Below are positions 16,848 to 25,936 of a stretch of 64,000 bases of DNA, in pieces. Positions within the stretch are counted from its first letter, which is position 1. Each line of letters opens with the position of its first letter. The notes beneath the pieces are model-generated. The model was not told the DNA's origin. It ran no database searches and saw only the letters and a program-made list of their open reading frames with translations. The translations under genes and the position numbers were made by a program. Where the stretch lies: positions 62,001-126,000 of the forward strand of contig NZ_JAVQHL010000003.1 of the NCBI RefSeq assembly GCF_032670585.1. The letters are read 5' to 3'. This DNA is from Ostreiculturibacter nitratireducens (GTDB taxonomy: Bacteria > Pseudomonadota > Alphaproteobacteria > Rhodobacterales > Rhodobacteraceae).

Positions 16848-17555
16848 TCAGCGCCGGCGGAACGTCAGGTAATGCGGCACCCTGCCTTCCCTGAGAGCCT
16901 TCTGCTCGTAGCGCGTGGAAATCCAGTCAGCCCAGGGCTCGCCGCCTTGCGCGACGAGTTCGAAACCCGCCTTCGGCACCTCCTGAACGGCCTGCCGCAC
17001 GTAGTCGGGAATGTCGGTCGCGATCCGGAACTCCGCCCCCGGCGCCATCACGCGCGCGAGTGGCACTAGGTGATCCTGCGTCACGAAGCGCCGCCGGTGG
17101 TGGCGCCGTTTCGGCCAGGGATCGGGATAGTTGAGGAACGCCTTGGCGACCGATCCCTCCGGCAGCACGTCCATCAGATCGCGCGCGTCGCCGGGATGAA
17201 TGGCGAGGTTCGTTACGCCCGCCGCCCGGATCTTGCCCAGAAGCATCGCGACGCCGTTGACGAAGGGCTCCGCCCCGATGATGCCGATCTCCGGGTAGCT
17301 GGCCGCCATGTGCACGAGGTGCTCGCCGCCGCCGAAGCCGATCTCCAGCCAGAACTCACGCGCACCGCCGAAGACCTCGGCAAGGTCGAGCGGCAGCCGT
17401 TCGGGGTTCTCCTCGCGGTCGACGCCCTGAAGGCTCAGCGTCGCGAGGTCCTCTGAAAGGTAGACGCGCTGGCTGTCGCGCAGCGTCTTGCCGTGGCGGC
17501 GGCCGTAGAAGTTCCGCCACTCCGTCTGAACCTGGTCCTGACTGTCTTCGCTCAT
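16848..17555 (-). CDS. trmB: tRNA (guanine-N7)-methyltransferase
   Basis: Forms m7G46 in the tRNA variable loop using SAM. In 235 residues it shows the SAM-binding motif EIGFGGGEHLVHMA, NLAIHPGDARDLMD, and the TrmB signature NYPDPWPKRRHHRRR. The C-terminus GGEPWADWISTRYEQKAL is also typical. The ATG at 17555 (MSEDSQDQ) is chosen inside a longer frame. It lies between queF and aroA on the same strand. Confidence 0.95.
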   Translation of the reverse strand: MSEDSQDQVQTEWRNFYGRRHGKTLRDSQRVYLSEDLATLSLQGVDREENPERLPLDLAEVFGGAREFWLEIGFGGGEHLVHMAASYPEIGIIGAEPFVNGVAMLLGKIRAAGVTNLAIHPGDARDLMDVLPEGSVAKAFLNYPDPWPKRRHHRRRFVTQDHLVPLARVMAPGAEFRIATDIPDYVRQAVQEVPKAGFELVAQGGEPWADWISTRYEQKALREGRVPHYLTFRRR

Positions 17556-17570
17556 TCCAACGTCGCCCCG

Positions 17571-17612
17571 GAACGGGTCCGGGGCCCCCAATTCGGGCCG
17601 CAGGCCCCGTTC
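17571..17612 (-). other. Imperfect hairpin between queF and trmB
   Basis: GAACGGGTCCGGGGCCC faces GGGCCGCAGGCCCCGTTC, forming a long GC-rich stem with two mismatched positions that starts at the queF stop codon. No T-run follows. A pause or processing role is possible. Confidence 0.4.
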
Positions 17613-18075
17613 AACCCCGGCCGCGATAGGGCGCGACGCCCTGGTCGGGGATCCATACCCCCTCCGGCGGCGCGCCGGTCTGCCAGAACACGTCGATCGG
17701 AATGCCGCCCCGCGGATACCAGTAGGCCCCGATCCGGAGCCATTCCGGGTCCAGAAGCTCGACCAGCCGCTTGGCGATGTCGATCGTGCAGTCCTCGTGG
17801 AAAGCGCCGTGGTTCCGGAAGGAGTGGAGGTAGAGCTTCAGCGACTTCGACTCCACCAGCCAGTCGCGCGGGATATAGTCGATGACGATATGTGCGAAGT
17901 CCGGCTGCCCGGTCATCGGGCAGATCGAGGTAAATTCCGGCGCGGTGAAGCGCACCACGTAGGACGTGCCGGAATGGCCGGCCGGAACCTTCTCCAGCAC
18001 CGCTTCCTCGGGCGAGGTCGGCGCGCTCACCGAGGAGCCGAGCTGCGAAAGACCCGATACATCCGTCTTGACCAT
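17611..18075 (-). CDS. queF: NADPH-dependent 7-cyano-7-deazaguanine reductase
   Basis: Reduces the nitrile preQ0 to preQ1 in queuosine synthesis. This is the short, single-domain (YkvM-type) form of 154 residues. The nucleophile is Cys52 in TSICPMTGQPDF, with Asp59 nearby, and the NADPH motif is ESKSLK (residues 75-80); SFRNHGAFHEDC follows. The other queuosine genes are not in the window. It lies between metK and trmB; no preQ1 riboswitch was recognised in the 88-base upstream gap. Confidence 0.96.
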   Translation of the reverse strand: MVKTDVSGLSQLGSSVSAPTSPEEAVLEKVPAGHSGTSYVVRFTAPEFTSICPMTGQPDFAHIVIDYIPRDWLVESKSLKLYLHSFRNHGAFHEDCTIDIAKRLVELLDPEWLRIGAYWYPRGGIPIDVFWQTGAPPEGVWIPDQGVAPYRGRG

Positions 18076-18163
18076 GTCATTCTCCTGAGGATCGGCCCGG
18101 GCATTGCCCGGACCATGCGCGACATAAGCTGTCGCCGCCGGGGTTTCGAGTCCCCGGTGCCTT

Positions 18164-19330
18164 TCAGACCGCGCCCTTCAGAGCCTCGACAAGGTCCGTG
18201 CGCTCCCAGCTGAAACCGCCGTCAGCCTCGGGCTCCCGCCCGAAATGGCCATAGGCCGCCGTGCGCTGGTAGATCGGACGGTTGAGCCCGAGGTGCGTGC
18301 GGATGCCGCGCGGCGTCAGGTCCATGACCTTTCCGACCGCCCGCTCGATCGCCTCCTCGTCGACTTCGCCGGTGCCGTGCGTGTCGACATAGATCGACAG
18401 GGGCTTCGCGACCCCGATCGCGTAGGACAGCTGCAGCGTGCAGCGCCGCGCGAGGCCGGCCGCGACGACGTTCTTCGCGAGATAGCGCGCCGCGTATGCC
18501 GCCGAACGGTCCACCTTCGTCGGATCCTTGCCCGAGAACGCCCCGCCGCCATGAGGCGCCGCGCCGCCATAGGTGTCGACGATGATCTTGCGCCCCGTTA
18601 GGCCCGCGTCGCCGTCCGGTCCGCCGATGACGAACGTCCCGGTCGGGTTTACCCACCACTCGGTCTTGTCGGTGATCCAGCCCTCGGGCAGGACCTCGCG
18701 GATATAGGGCTCCACGATGGCCCGAATGTCGTCCGAGGTCTGGCTTTCCTCCGAATGCTGCGTCGACAGCACGATCGAAGTGACCTCGACGGGCTTTCCG
18801 CCCTCGTAACGCACCGAAAGTTGCGACTTCGCGTCGGGACGCAGCGTCGGCTCCTGGCCGGACTTCCGCGCCTCCGCCAGCCGACGCAGGATCGCGTGGG
18901 CATACTGGATCGGCGCGGGCATCAGTTCCGGCGTCTCGTCGACCGCATAGCCAAACATGATCCCCTGGTCGCCCGCCCCGTCGCGGTCCACGCCCTGCGC
19001 GATGTGGGCCGACTGCTCGTGCAGGAAATTCAGGACGTGGCAGGTGTTCCAGTGGAACTTCTCCTGCTCGTAGCCGATATCCTTGATGCAGTCGCGCGCG
19101 ATCTGGCTGATCCGGCCCATGTAGTCCTTGAGCCTCTCGCGGTCCGACAGCCCCACTTCGCCGCCGATCACGACCATGCCGGACGTGGCGAACGTCTCGC
19201 AGGCGACGCGGGCGTTCGGCTCCTCGGTCAGGAACGTGTCGAGGACTGCGTCGGATATCCGGTCGCATACCTTGTCGGGATGCCCCTCCGAGACGCTCTC
19301 GGAGGTGAAGACGTAATTCTGTCGTGCCAT
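18164..19330 (-). CDS. metK: S-adenosylmethionine synthase
   Basis: Makes SAM from methionine and ATP. The 388-residue sequence has the N-terminal GHPDKVCDRISDAVLD motif, the signature GAGDQGIMFGYA and the phosphate-binding GGGAFSGKDPTKVDRS. It is preceded at six bases by the 3' end of a SAM/SAH-type riboswitch whose GGAGC element doubles as the ribosome site, so translation should fall when SAM is plentiful. It lies downstream of lnt. Confidence 0.98.
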   Translation of the reverse strand: MARQNYVFTSESVSEGHPDKVCDRISDAVLDTFLTEEPNARVACETFATSGMVVIGGEVGLSDRERLKDYMGRISQIARDCIKDIGYEQEKFHWNTCHVLNFLHEQSAHIAQGVDRDGAGDQGIMFGYAVDETPELMPAPIQYAHAILRRLAEARKSGQEPTLRPDAKSQLSVRYEGGKPVEVTSIVLSTQHSEESQTSDDIRAIVEPYIREVLPEGWITDKTEWWVNPTGTFVIGGPDGDAGLTGRKIIVDTYGGAAPHGGGAFSGKDPTKVDRSAAYAARYLAKNVVAAGLARRCTLQLSYAIGVAKPLSIYVDTHGTGEVDEEAIERAVGKVMDLTPRGIRTHLGLNRPIYQRTAAYGHFGREPEADGGFSWERTDLVEALKGAV

Positions 19331-19336
19331 GAAAGG

Positions 19337-19380
19337 TGCTCCATTAGGTGATCCCTGCCACGCCAGGAAGCCGTTGTGAC
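19337..19380 (-). promoter_or_regulatory. SAM/SAH-type riboswitch in the metK leader
   Basis: On the minus strand the leader contains GTCACAACGGCTTCCTGGCG, then TGGCAGGGATCACCTAATGG and AGCA, 6 bases before the metK ATG. GTCAC pairs with GTGGC (one U-G) to form P1, and the GCTTCC loop can pair with GGAGC at the ribosome site, giving the pseudoknot expected of the SAM/SAH class, which is known from Rhodobacterales metK leaders. Matched from memory of the consensus, not by a covariance search. Confidence 0.85.
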
Positions 19381-19426
19381 AGTTCGAGGACCCTCAGTAT
19401 CCCTCTGCCTGTCGACGGTCAATGGA

Positions 19427-20974
19427 TTATGCCGCCGCGTCAGGCGCGACGGAGCGCCGCGTCACGACGAGGCCGGCCAGCGCCAGAAACAGGAGCGCCG
19501 CGACAGGCCAGTCACCCCAGCGCGCATAGGGCGTCGCGTAGAGCGCGGGCGGCAGTTCCGCATCGATGATTCCGACCGCGCCGAGGGGCAGCGATCTGAG
19601 GATCCGGCCCTTCGCGTCGATTACCGCGCTCACCCCCGTATTCGCGACGCGGATCAGGGGAAGCCCCTGCTCCACGGCGCGAAGCCGCGCCTGGGCGAGG
19701 TGCTGATAGGGGCCGGAGACCTTTCCGAACCAGCCGTCGTTCGTCACCTGCAACAGCCAGTCGGGCCTCTCCGGCGCTGCCCGCAGGTCCTGCGGAAACA
19801 CCGCCTCGTAGCAGATGAGCGGCTGCACCTTGCCGAGGACGGGACCAAGGTCGATGACCGCCGCCCCGGGACCCGCCGTGTAACCGTATCCTTCCCGCGA
19901 CGCGAATGCCTTCACCCCGAAGTCGGCAAGGAGATCCCCGAAGGGCGTGTATTCGCCGAAGGGCACGAGGTGGAACTTGTCGTAGACGGAGACCGGCGTG
20001 CCCGTCGCGTCGATCACGGCAAGGCTGTTGTAGAAGCGGAAGCCCTCCGCCCGCTGGATTCCCAGCGCAACCGGAGCCCCACCCGCCGCCTCGGCAATGA
20101 TCTCGAGAGCGGACCCAGGCCGCTCCAGAAGCCACGGCACGGCCGTCTCCGGCCAGATCACGAGGTCGGGCCGCCTTTCGGCGACCTCGGCCGTCTGCGC
20201 CACCTGCCGCTCGAAAAACAGCCGCGCCATGTCCTCGCGCCATTTCAGGTGCTGCTCGGCGTTGGGCTGGATCAGCCGCAGAAGCGGCGCGTCCGCCACG
20301 ACGGGCTCAGGCGCATTGAGCCGCAGCGTGCCGAACGCCCAGAGCGAAGCGACGATGGCCACCCCGACAGCAAGGCGCAGAGCGCCCCGCCTCCGGCTCA
20401 TGGCCATGACCGGCAACGCGGCAAGGCCGATCGTCAGGATCGTGAGCCCCATCGGCCCGACATAGGCCGCCGCCTGCATCACCGGCGTTCCGACCCAGAT
20501 GTGGCCGAGGAGAGCCCAGGGCAGTCCCGTCAGCACGTAGCCCCGCGCAAGTTCCGCGGAGGCGAGCGCAACGGCGAAGGCAAGCACACGTCGCCGCCTT
20601 TGCCGCCCGATCCAGGCCGCCGCGCCCGCCGCCGCGAACCAGAACAGCGCCATCCCGAAGGCCATCAACAGAAGCCCGAAGGGCGCCATCCAGGCATAGC
20701 GCTCCGGCTCGACCATGAACGGTTCGACGATCCAGAACATCGCGCCGGCGAAATAGCCCGCGCCCGAAACCCAGCCTAGCCTCGCGGCCCGGAACACGTC
20801 CGCCTCGGACGCCATGAGCGCGATCAGCGCGGATAGCGACACGAGCGTGACGGGCCAAAGCCCCAAGGGCGCCTGTCCCGCGGCCGTGACGGCTCCAAGA
20901 GCCGCGCCGAGCAAGAGGCGTCGCCACCCCGGCCGGAGCCACAAGCTCGAGCCCCCGGCCCTCAGCGCCATCAT
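19427..20974 (-). CDS. lnt: Apolipoprotein N-acyltransferase
   Basis: Inner-membrane enzyme that adds the third acyl chain to lipoproteins. In 515 residues, about six hydrophobic helices precede a periplasmic nitrilase domain, with a final C-terminal helix. The catalytic triad is visible: Glu in WPETAVPW, Lys in YDKFHLVPFGEYTPF, and Cys in PLICYEAVFP. The first two codons are both ATG. It starts three bases after the CorC-like gene stops, as part of phoH-ybeY-corC-lnt. Confidence 0.96.
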   Translation of the reverse strand: MMALRAGGSSLWLRPGWRRLLLGAALGAVTAAGQAPLGLWPVTLVSLSALIALMASEADVFRAARLGWVSGAGYFAGAMFWIVEPFMVEPERYAWMAPFGLLLMAFGMALFWFAAAGAAAWIGRQRRRRVLAFAVALASAELARGYVLTGLPWALLGHIWVGTPVMQAAAYVGPMGLTILTIGLAALPVMAMSRRRGALRLAVGVAIVASLWAFGTLRLNAPEPVVADAPLLRLIQPNAEQHLKWREDMARLFFERQVAQTAEVAERRPDLVIWPETAVPWLLERPGSALEIIAEAAGGAPVALGIQRAEGFRFYNSLAVIDATGTPVSVYDKFHLVPFGEYTPFGDLLADFGVKAFASREGYGYTAGPGAAVIDLGPVLGKVQPLICYEAVFPQDLRAAPERPDWLLQVTNDGWFGKVSGPYQHLAQARLRAVEQGLPLIRVANTGVSAVIDAKGRILRSLPLGAVGIIDAELPPALYATPYARWGDWPVAALLFLALAGLVVTRRSVAPDAAA

Positions 20975-20977
20975 CGT

Positions 20978-21871
20978 CTACGGTGCCGCCTGGGGAAGCC
21001 GGACCCTCAGCCGCTTGATCCGGCGGGGGTCCGCATCGACGATCTCGAATTCCACGCCGCTCTCGTGCGGAATGACTTCGCCGCGCGCCGGCACCCGGCC
21101 CGTCTCGATGAAGACGAGCCCGCCAAGCGTGTCCAGTTCCTCGCGCTCTTCCTCGTTGGCGATATCGATCCCGATCTCGGCCTCGAACTCCTCCAGCGGC
21201 GCGCGCGCCTGCACGAGGTATTGCCCCGGCTTCTCCTCGACCCAGAAGGCGCCCTCCTCGGTGTCGTGCTCGTCCTCGATCTCGCCCACGACCTGTTCGA
21301 TCAGGTCCTCGATCGTCACGAGCCCGTCCACGCCGCCGTATTCGTCGATGACCAGAGCCATGTGGCTGCGCTCGCTCTGCATCTTCTGAAGCAGAACGCC
21401 GATCGGCATCGACGGCGGCGCGAAGAGCAGCGGCCGGATCAGCTTTCGCAGGCTGAAGCGTCCGCCCGCGTTGCCGAAGCCGTGCTCCAGCGCGAGGTCC
21501 TTGAGGTGGACGAGGCCAATAGGCGAATCAAGCGTCCCCTTGAACACCGGCAATCGGGAGAAGCCGCTTTCGCGGAACGTCTCGACCAGCGCCTCCTTGT
21601 CGATGGTTACAGGCACCGCGATGATCTCGGCCTTCGGGATCGCGACGTCCTCTACCCTGAGTTTTCTCAGGTTGCCGATGCCGGGCAGAACTGTCGCGGG
21701 CAAAGCCCCTTCGACGGCCGCGCCAGCTTCCGGTGCCCCTTTCTCTTCCATTTCGGGGGTGGTGAACGCTTCAAAAATGCGTCCGAAAAAGCCGCGCTGC
21801 GCGCTGCTGCTACTGTCCTCGATCTCCGGCGCGCCCTGCGCTGCCGTAGACCCCTCTGCGGAGTCGCCCAT
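20978..21871 (-). CDS. CorC/HlyC-family CBS-domain protein
   Basis: Cytoplasmic protein with two CBS domains (about residues 70-190, including the segment VIDEYGGVDGLVTIEDLIEQ) and a C-terminal CorC/HlyC domain. It is often annotated as hemolysin-like or a Mg/Co efflux factor; the true role is unsettled and probably ion-transport related. The ATG at 21871 (MGDSAEG, AAAGGA nearby) is preferred over one six codons upstream; 297 residues. There is no membrane DUF21 domain, so this is the short CorC form. It lies between ybeY and lnt. Confidence 0.88.
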   Translation of the reverse strand: MGDSAEGSTAAQGAPEIEDSSSSAQRGFFGRIFEAFTTPEMEEKGAPEAGAAVEGALPATVLPGIGNLRKLRVEDVAIPKAEIIAVPVTIDKEALVETFRESGFSRLPVFKGTLDSPIGLVHLKDLALEHGFGNAGGRFSLRKLIRPLLFAPPSMPIGVLLQKMQSERSHMALVIDEYGGVDGLVTIEDLIEQVVGEIEDEHDTEEGAFWVEEKPGQYLVQARAPLEEFEAEIGIDIANEEEREELDTLGGLVFIETGRVPARGEVIPHESGVEFEIVDADPRRIKRLRVRLPQAAP

Positions 21872-21891
21872 CTTTCCTTTCCAATTCAATC

Positions 21892-21908
21892 CCGGGGCTA
21901 CGCCCCGG
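21892..21908 (-). other. Perfect GC hairpin between ybeY and the CorC-like gene
   Basis: CCGGGGC and GCCCCGG form a 7-base perfect stem with a 3-base loop one base after the ybeY stop. It lacks a T-run, so it may modulate read-through or protect the mRNA. Confidence 0.45.
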
Positions 21909-21909
21909 A

Positions 21910-22428
21910 TTATTCATATGGGTCCTGCAACCCCATGCTGGCAAGTATCCGCGTCTCAAGCCCTTCCATCAACGCGGCATCTTTTTCACGGATGTGGTCG
22001 TAACCCAACAGATGGAGGGTTCCGTGCACCAGCAGATGCGTGACGTGGTCGCGCATCTGCTTGCCCTGTTCCCCCGCTTCGCGCTCGCAGGTTTCCCAGG
22101 CGATCGCGATGTCCCCGAGTTCCTCCGGCATGCCCGGCATCCCCGGCTCCGGCCGCTCCGGCGCGCCGCCGTCCTTGTCCGCCCCCCGCTCCTCCGAAGG
22201 CCAGGACAGCACGTTCGTCGGCTGCGGCTTGCCGCGGAAATCCTCGTTCAGCGTCGCGATCCGCGCGTCGTTGCAGCACAGCAAGCTGATCGAATACCCC
22301 GAGGGATCGAGGCCCAGCGCCTCGAGCGTAACGCGCGCAGCTTGTTCGGCGATCGGCTCCAGGCCGAACGCCTCCCAGCGCGCGTCTTCCGTCAGGATGT
22401 CAACCAGCGGCTCCATCGTCGCGGTCAT
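21910..22428 (-). CDS. ybeY: Endoribonuclease YbeY (rRNA maturation factor)
   Basis: Zinc-dependent RNase needed for 16S rRNA 3' end maturation and ribosome quality control. The zinc motif HxxxHxxxxxH is HGTLHLLGYDH, preceded by the LNEDFRGKPQPTNVLSWP segment. There is an acidic, proline-rich insert (about residues 80-100). Two ATGs, 22428 and 22416, are possible; both lie within the 3' end of phoH, so the genes overlap and are probably coupled. About 172 residues. Confidence 0.95.
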   Translation of the reverse strand: MTATMEPLVDILTEDARWEAFGLEPIAEQAARVTLEALGLDPSGYSISLLCCNDARIATLNEDFRGKPQPTNVLSWPSEERGADKDGGAPERPEPGMPGMPEELGDIAIAWETCEREAGEQGKQMRDHVTHLLVHGTLHLLGYDHIREKDAALMEGLETRILASMGLQDPYE

Positions 22429-23452
22429 ATGCTTCGATGATGCGGGCCACAAGCGGATGTCGCACGACGTCCTTCGCGGTGAAGTAGTTGAAGCTGACGC
22501 CCTGCACGTTGCCCAGGATCCGCTCCGCGTCGACGAGGCCGGAGGACGTTCCGCGCGGCAGGTCGACCTGAGTGCGGTCGCCGGTGACGACCATGCGCGA
22601 CCCTTCGCCGAGGCGCGTGAGGAACATCTTCATCTGCATCGTCGTGGCGTTCTGCGCCTCGTCGAGCACCACAAAGGCGTTCGACAGCGTCCGCCCCCGC
22701 ATGAAGGCCAGCGGCGCAATCTCGATCCGCTTCTCCTCGATGAGCTTCTGGACCTGCTTTGCCGGCAGGAAATCGTTCAGCGCATCGTAGAGCGGCTGCA
22801 TGTAGGGATCGACCTTCTCCTTCATGTCGCCGGGCAGGAAGCCGAGCCGCTCGCCCGCCTCCACCGCCGGGCGGCTGAGGATGATCCGGTCCACGTGCCC
22901 GCCTATGAACATCGTGACGCCGACCGCGACGGCAAGATAGGTCTTGCCCGTCCCCGCGGGACCGATCCCGAAGGCGAGTTCGTTCGAAAAGAGGTTCTTG
23001 ACGTAGTTCTTCTGCGCCTCGGTGCGGGGTTCCACCACCTTCTTGCGGGTGCGGATCTCGACCCGGCCCGCTTGGAACATCTCAAGCTGGTCGCCGAGGG
23101 TGAGGGATTCGCCGCCTCTCTCCTCGCCCATGCGGATCATCCCGTCGATCTCGCCGGCGTCGACCGGGCGCCCCTGCTCGAGCCGCTGATAGAGCTGCTG
23201 CAGCACTGCCGCCGCCTGCCCCCGCGCGCCTGACGCACCCACCACCGCAAGGTGATTTCCGCGTCTCAGGATATGCACCCCCAATTGGTGCTCTATCTGG
23301 GCGAGGTTCCGGTCGAATTCACCACAAAGGTCAATCAGCAACCGATTGTCGGGAAATTCCAGAAGTGTCTCGTGCACGTCTTCCGGCCTTGGCGGGGGTG
23401 TCAGCGCGCTGATGCCCAATAACGTCTCCCTGGCAGAGGTTTCGTGATTCAA
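22400..23452 (-). CDS. phoH: PhoH-like ATPase
   Basis: 350-residue protein with an N-terminal KH-like region and a PhoH NTPase domain: Walker A GPAGTGKTYL, Walker B VVLDEAQN, and TGDRTQVDLPRG. It probably acts on RNA together with YbeY, whose gene overlaps it. The frame begins with TTG at 23452; no ATG lies nearby that would keep the conserved LEFPDNRLLIDLCGEFDRNL segment, so a TTG start is likely. It lies downstream of miaB. Confidence 0.93.
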   Translation of the reverse strand: MNHETSARETLLGISALTPPPRPEDVHETLLEFPDNRLLIDLCGEFDRNLAQIEHQLGVHILRRGNHLAVVGASGARGQAAAVLQQLYQRLEQGRPVDAGEIDGMIRMGEERGGESLTLGDQLEMFQAGRVEIRTRKKVVEPRTEAQKNYVKNLFSNELAFGIGPAGTGKTYLAVAVGVTMFIGGHVDRIILSRPAVEAGERLGFLPGDMKEKVDPYMQPLYDALNDFLPAKQVQKLIEEKRIEIAPLAFMRGRTLSNAFVVLDEAQNATTMQMKMFLTRLGEGSRMVVTGDRTQVDLPRGTSSGLVDAERILGNVQGVSFNYFTAKDVVRHPLVARIIEAYDRDDGAAG

Positions 23453-23598
23453 ACGTGCCTGTGGACAACCGTCATTTCAAGCGCCCAGCGCGAATTTCAT
23501 CTCTTTGTCACGCAAAACCGCCCATCGGGTCCGCCCTGCGGCGCATTTGCCACGGAAATCGGCAGAGTTTGGATTCCAGGCGGTTCGGCTGTGGCGCC

Positions 23599-24930
23599 CT
23601 ACGCGCCCAGAAGCACCCCGCCAAGCGAGTTCGGCCCGCTTTCGGTAATCCGCACCCGTCCGATCTGCCCCACGCGCGCGCCGGGATCGGCCACGTGCAC
23701 CGCGTGCAGATAGTCCGACTTGCCGACCATCTGGCCCGGAAGGCGCCCGGCCTTCTCGAAGAGAACGCGGACCTCGCGCCCGACCATCGCCTCCTGCGCC
23801 GCGCGCTGCTGGGACGTGACGAGCGCCTGCAAAGCCTGAAGGCGCGCGTCCGCCACCTCGTCGGCCACGCCCGGCTTCTCCGCCGCAGGGGTTCCCGGCC
23901 GCGCGGAATACTTGAACGAGAAGGCCGCGCCGAAACGAACCTCGCGGATCAGGTCCATCGTGGCCTCGAAATCCGCGTCCGTCTCGCCGGGGAAACCGAC
24001 GATGAAGTCGGAGGACAACAGGATATCGGGCCGCGCGGCCCGAATCCGCTCGACGAGGCGGATGTATTCCTCCGCCGTGTGCTTGCGGTTCATGGCCTTG
24101 AGAATCCTGTCCGAGCCCGACTGCACGGGCAGGTGCAGATAGGGCATGAGCTTCGGCTCATCCCCATGCGCCGCGATCAGCGCCTCTTCCATGTCGTTCG
24201 GATGCGAAGTCGTGTATCGGATGCGGTCGAGCCCCTCGATCCGCGCAAGCTCCCTTACGATCCGGGCAAGCCCCCAGGTGCCGTCCTCGCCTTCACCGTG
24301 ATAGGCGTTCACATTCTGCCCAAGGAGGGTGATCTCCCGCACGCCCTTCGCCACGAGCGCCCGCGCCTCGCGCAGGATGCGCTCCACCGGGCGGCTGACT
24401 TCCGCGCCCCGCGTGTAGGGCACCACGCAGAAGGCGCAGAACTTGTCGCAGCCCTCCTGCACCGTCAGAAACGCCGTCGGGCGCGAGGAAACGGGCCGTT
24501 CCGGCAGGTGTTCGAACTTGTCCTCGGCCGGAAAATCCGTGTCGACCGGCTTTTCCCCGGCATCGACGGCCTTGGTCATCTGCGGCAGGCGGTGATAGCT
24601 CTGCGGACCGACGACGAGATCGACGAGCGGCATCCGCTTCAGGATCTCTTCCCCCTCGGCCTGCGCCACGCAGCCCGCGACCCCGATCTTCAGCGAGGGC
24701 TTGGCGGCCTTCAGCGGCCGGAGGCGGCCAAGGTCGGAATAGACCTTCTCCGCCGCCTTCTCCCGGATGTGGCAGGTGTTGAGGAGGACCATGTCCGCCT
24801 CTTCCGCCACGTCCGTCGTGACGTAGCCTTCCGCTCCCAGGGCTTCCGCCATGCGTTCGCTGTCGTAGACGTTCATCTGACAGCCATAGGTCTTGATGTA
24901 GAGCTTCTTGGGCCCTTCCGCCTCAGCCAT
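23599..24930 (-). CDS. miaB: tRNA-2-methylthio-N6-dimethylallyladenosine synthase
   Basis: Radical-SAM methylthiotransferase acting at A37 of tRNA. In 443 residues: UPF0004 domain with cluster cysteines in TYGCQMN, NTCHIR and VAGCVAQ; radical-SAM CxxxCxxC as GCDKFCAFCVVPYTRG; C-terminal TRAM domain. The ATG at 24930 (GAAGGT seven bases ahead) is preferred to a GTG five codons upstream. It heads the miaB-phoH-ybeY-corC-lnt run and is divergent from the gene at 25048. Confidence 0.97.
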   Translation of the reverse strand: MAEAEGPKKLYIKTYGCQMNVYDSERMAEALGAEGYVTTDVAEEADMVLLNTCHIREKAAEKVYSDLGRLRPLKAAKPSLKIGVAGCVAQAEGEEILKRMPLVDLVVGPQSYHRLPQMTKAVDAGEKPVDTDFPAEDKFEHLPERPVSSRPTAFLTVQEGCDKFCAFCVVPYTRGAEVSRPVERILREARALVAKGVREITLLGQNVNAYHGEGEDGTWGLARIVRELARIEGLDRIRYTTSHPNDMEEALIAAHGDEPKLMPYLHLPVQSGSDRILKAMNRKHTAEEYIRLVERIRAARPDILLSSDFIVGFPGETDADFEATMDLIREVRFGAAFSFKYSARPGTPAAEKPGVADEVADARLQALQALVTSQQRAAQEAMVGREVRVLFEKAGRLPGQMVGKSDYLHAVHVADPGARVGQIGRVRITESGPNSLGGVLLGA

Positions 24931-25047
24931 GCGCGCTACCTTCACTCCGGGGATCGGGAGCCTTTACCGCAAACCCGGTCCCTCCCGCAATGCTTGCATT
25001 GCCGACGGGCTTGGACGAATTTGGCCGCGCATTCTCCGGGACAGGCC

Positions 25048-25914
25048 ATGGACTTCACCTCACTCCCCGACTTTCTCGCCCGCGACCGCGCGGCACTCGC
25101 CCGCGGCCCCGTCGCGGTCATCCTGATCGAGGACCGGGCCGAAGTCGCCTCGACCCTCGACCACCACGTGCGCGCGGGGTTCCGGGAGGTCCTGGCCCTG
25201 ACCCCGGCCGACATCGACCTGCCCGAGGACCTTCGCACCCGGGTGAAGCTCATCGGGTTCGACACGCTCGCGGATGGCGCCCTGATGCGGGCTCTCAACC
25301 CGCTGATCGAAGCGGCCCCGCCGACGACCTGGTTCTACTGGGGCTACAACGCGGAATACCTTTTCCACCCGTTCTGCGAGACGCGGAACGTCCGCGAACT
25401 TATCGCCTTCCACATTGAAGAACGGCGCGACGCGATGCTCGCCACCGTCGTCGATCTTTACGCTCCCGATCTCCTGCGCCATCCCGATGCGGTGAACCGC
25501 GAAGAGGCGATGCTCGACGCGAAAGGCTACTACGCGGCCGCCCGCAGCGACGGCGCCGGCGGAGTGCGGGAACGCCAGCTCGACCTCTTCGGCGGCCTGC
25601 GCCGCCGTTTCGAGGAACTGGTGCCGAAGACCCGCCGCCGGATCGACCGGATTTCGCTCTTCCGCGCGCAGAAGGGCCTGACGCTCCGGTCCGACAACAC
25701 CTTCTCGATCGAGGAGGTGAACACCTATTCCTGCCCCTGGCACCACAACCTCACCGCGGCCGTGGCCTCGTTCCGGACCGCCAAGGCGTTGAAAAGGAAC
25801 CCCTCGACCAGCGCGGCGATCCCCTCGTTCGCCTGGACGAATTCCGTGCAGTTCGACTGGTCGTCGCAGCAGCTGATGGACCTTGGCCTGATGGAACCGG
25901 GGCAATGGTTCTGA
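25048..25914 (+). CDS. Uncharacterised protein, possible glycosyltransferase-like fold
   Basis: 288 residues, no signal peptide or membrane helix. I do not recognise it with certainty. The opening LARDRAALARGPVAVILIED and the loss of any clear catalytic motif recall the GT2/GT92-like proteins found in Rhodobacteraceae, with WFYWGYNAEYLFHPF where an acidic DxD-type motif would be expected. The second half has SIEEVNTYSCPWHHN and ends VQFDWSSQQLMDLGLMEP. The ATG is chosen because the long open frame upstream is antisense to miaB. It is followed 22 bases later by a membrane protein gene and may be co-transcribed. Confidence 0.7.
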   Translation: MDFTSLPDFLARDRAALARGPVAVILIEDRAEVASTLDHHVRAGFREVLALTPADIDLPEDLRTRVKLIGFDTLADGALMRALNPLIEAAPPTTWFYWGYNAEYLFHPFCETRNVRELIAFHIEERRDAMLATVVDLYAPDLLRHPDAVNREEAMLDAKGYYAAARSDGAGGVRERQLDLFGGLRRRFEELVPKTRRRIDRISLFRAQKGLTLRSDNTFSIEEVNTYSCPWHHNLTAAVASFRTAKALKRNPSTSAAIPSFAWTNSVQFDWSSQQLMDLGLMEPGQWF

Positions 25915-25936
25915 ACAAGGGCTCGGGAGGGACAGC

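Noticed and set aside
20978..21871. Hemolysin gene
   Set aside because: The name hemolysin for CorC/HlyC proteins is historic; the CBS and CorC domains point to ion transport.
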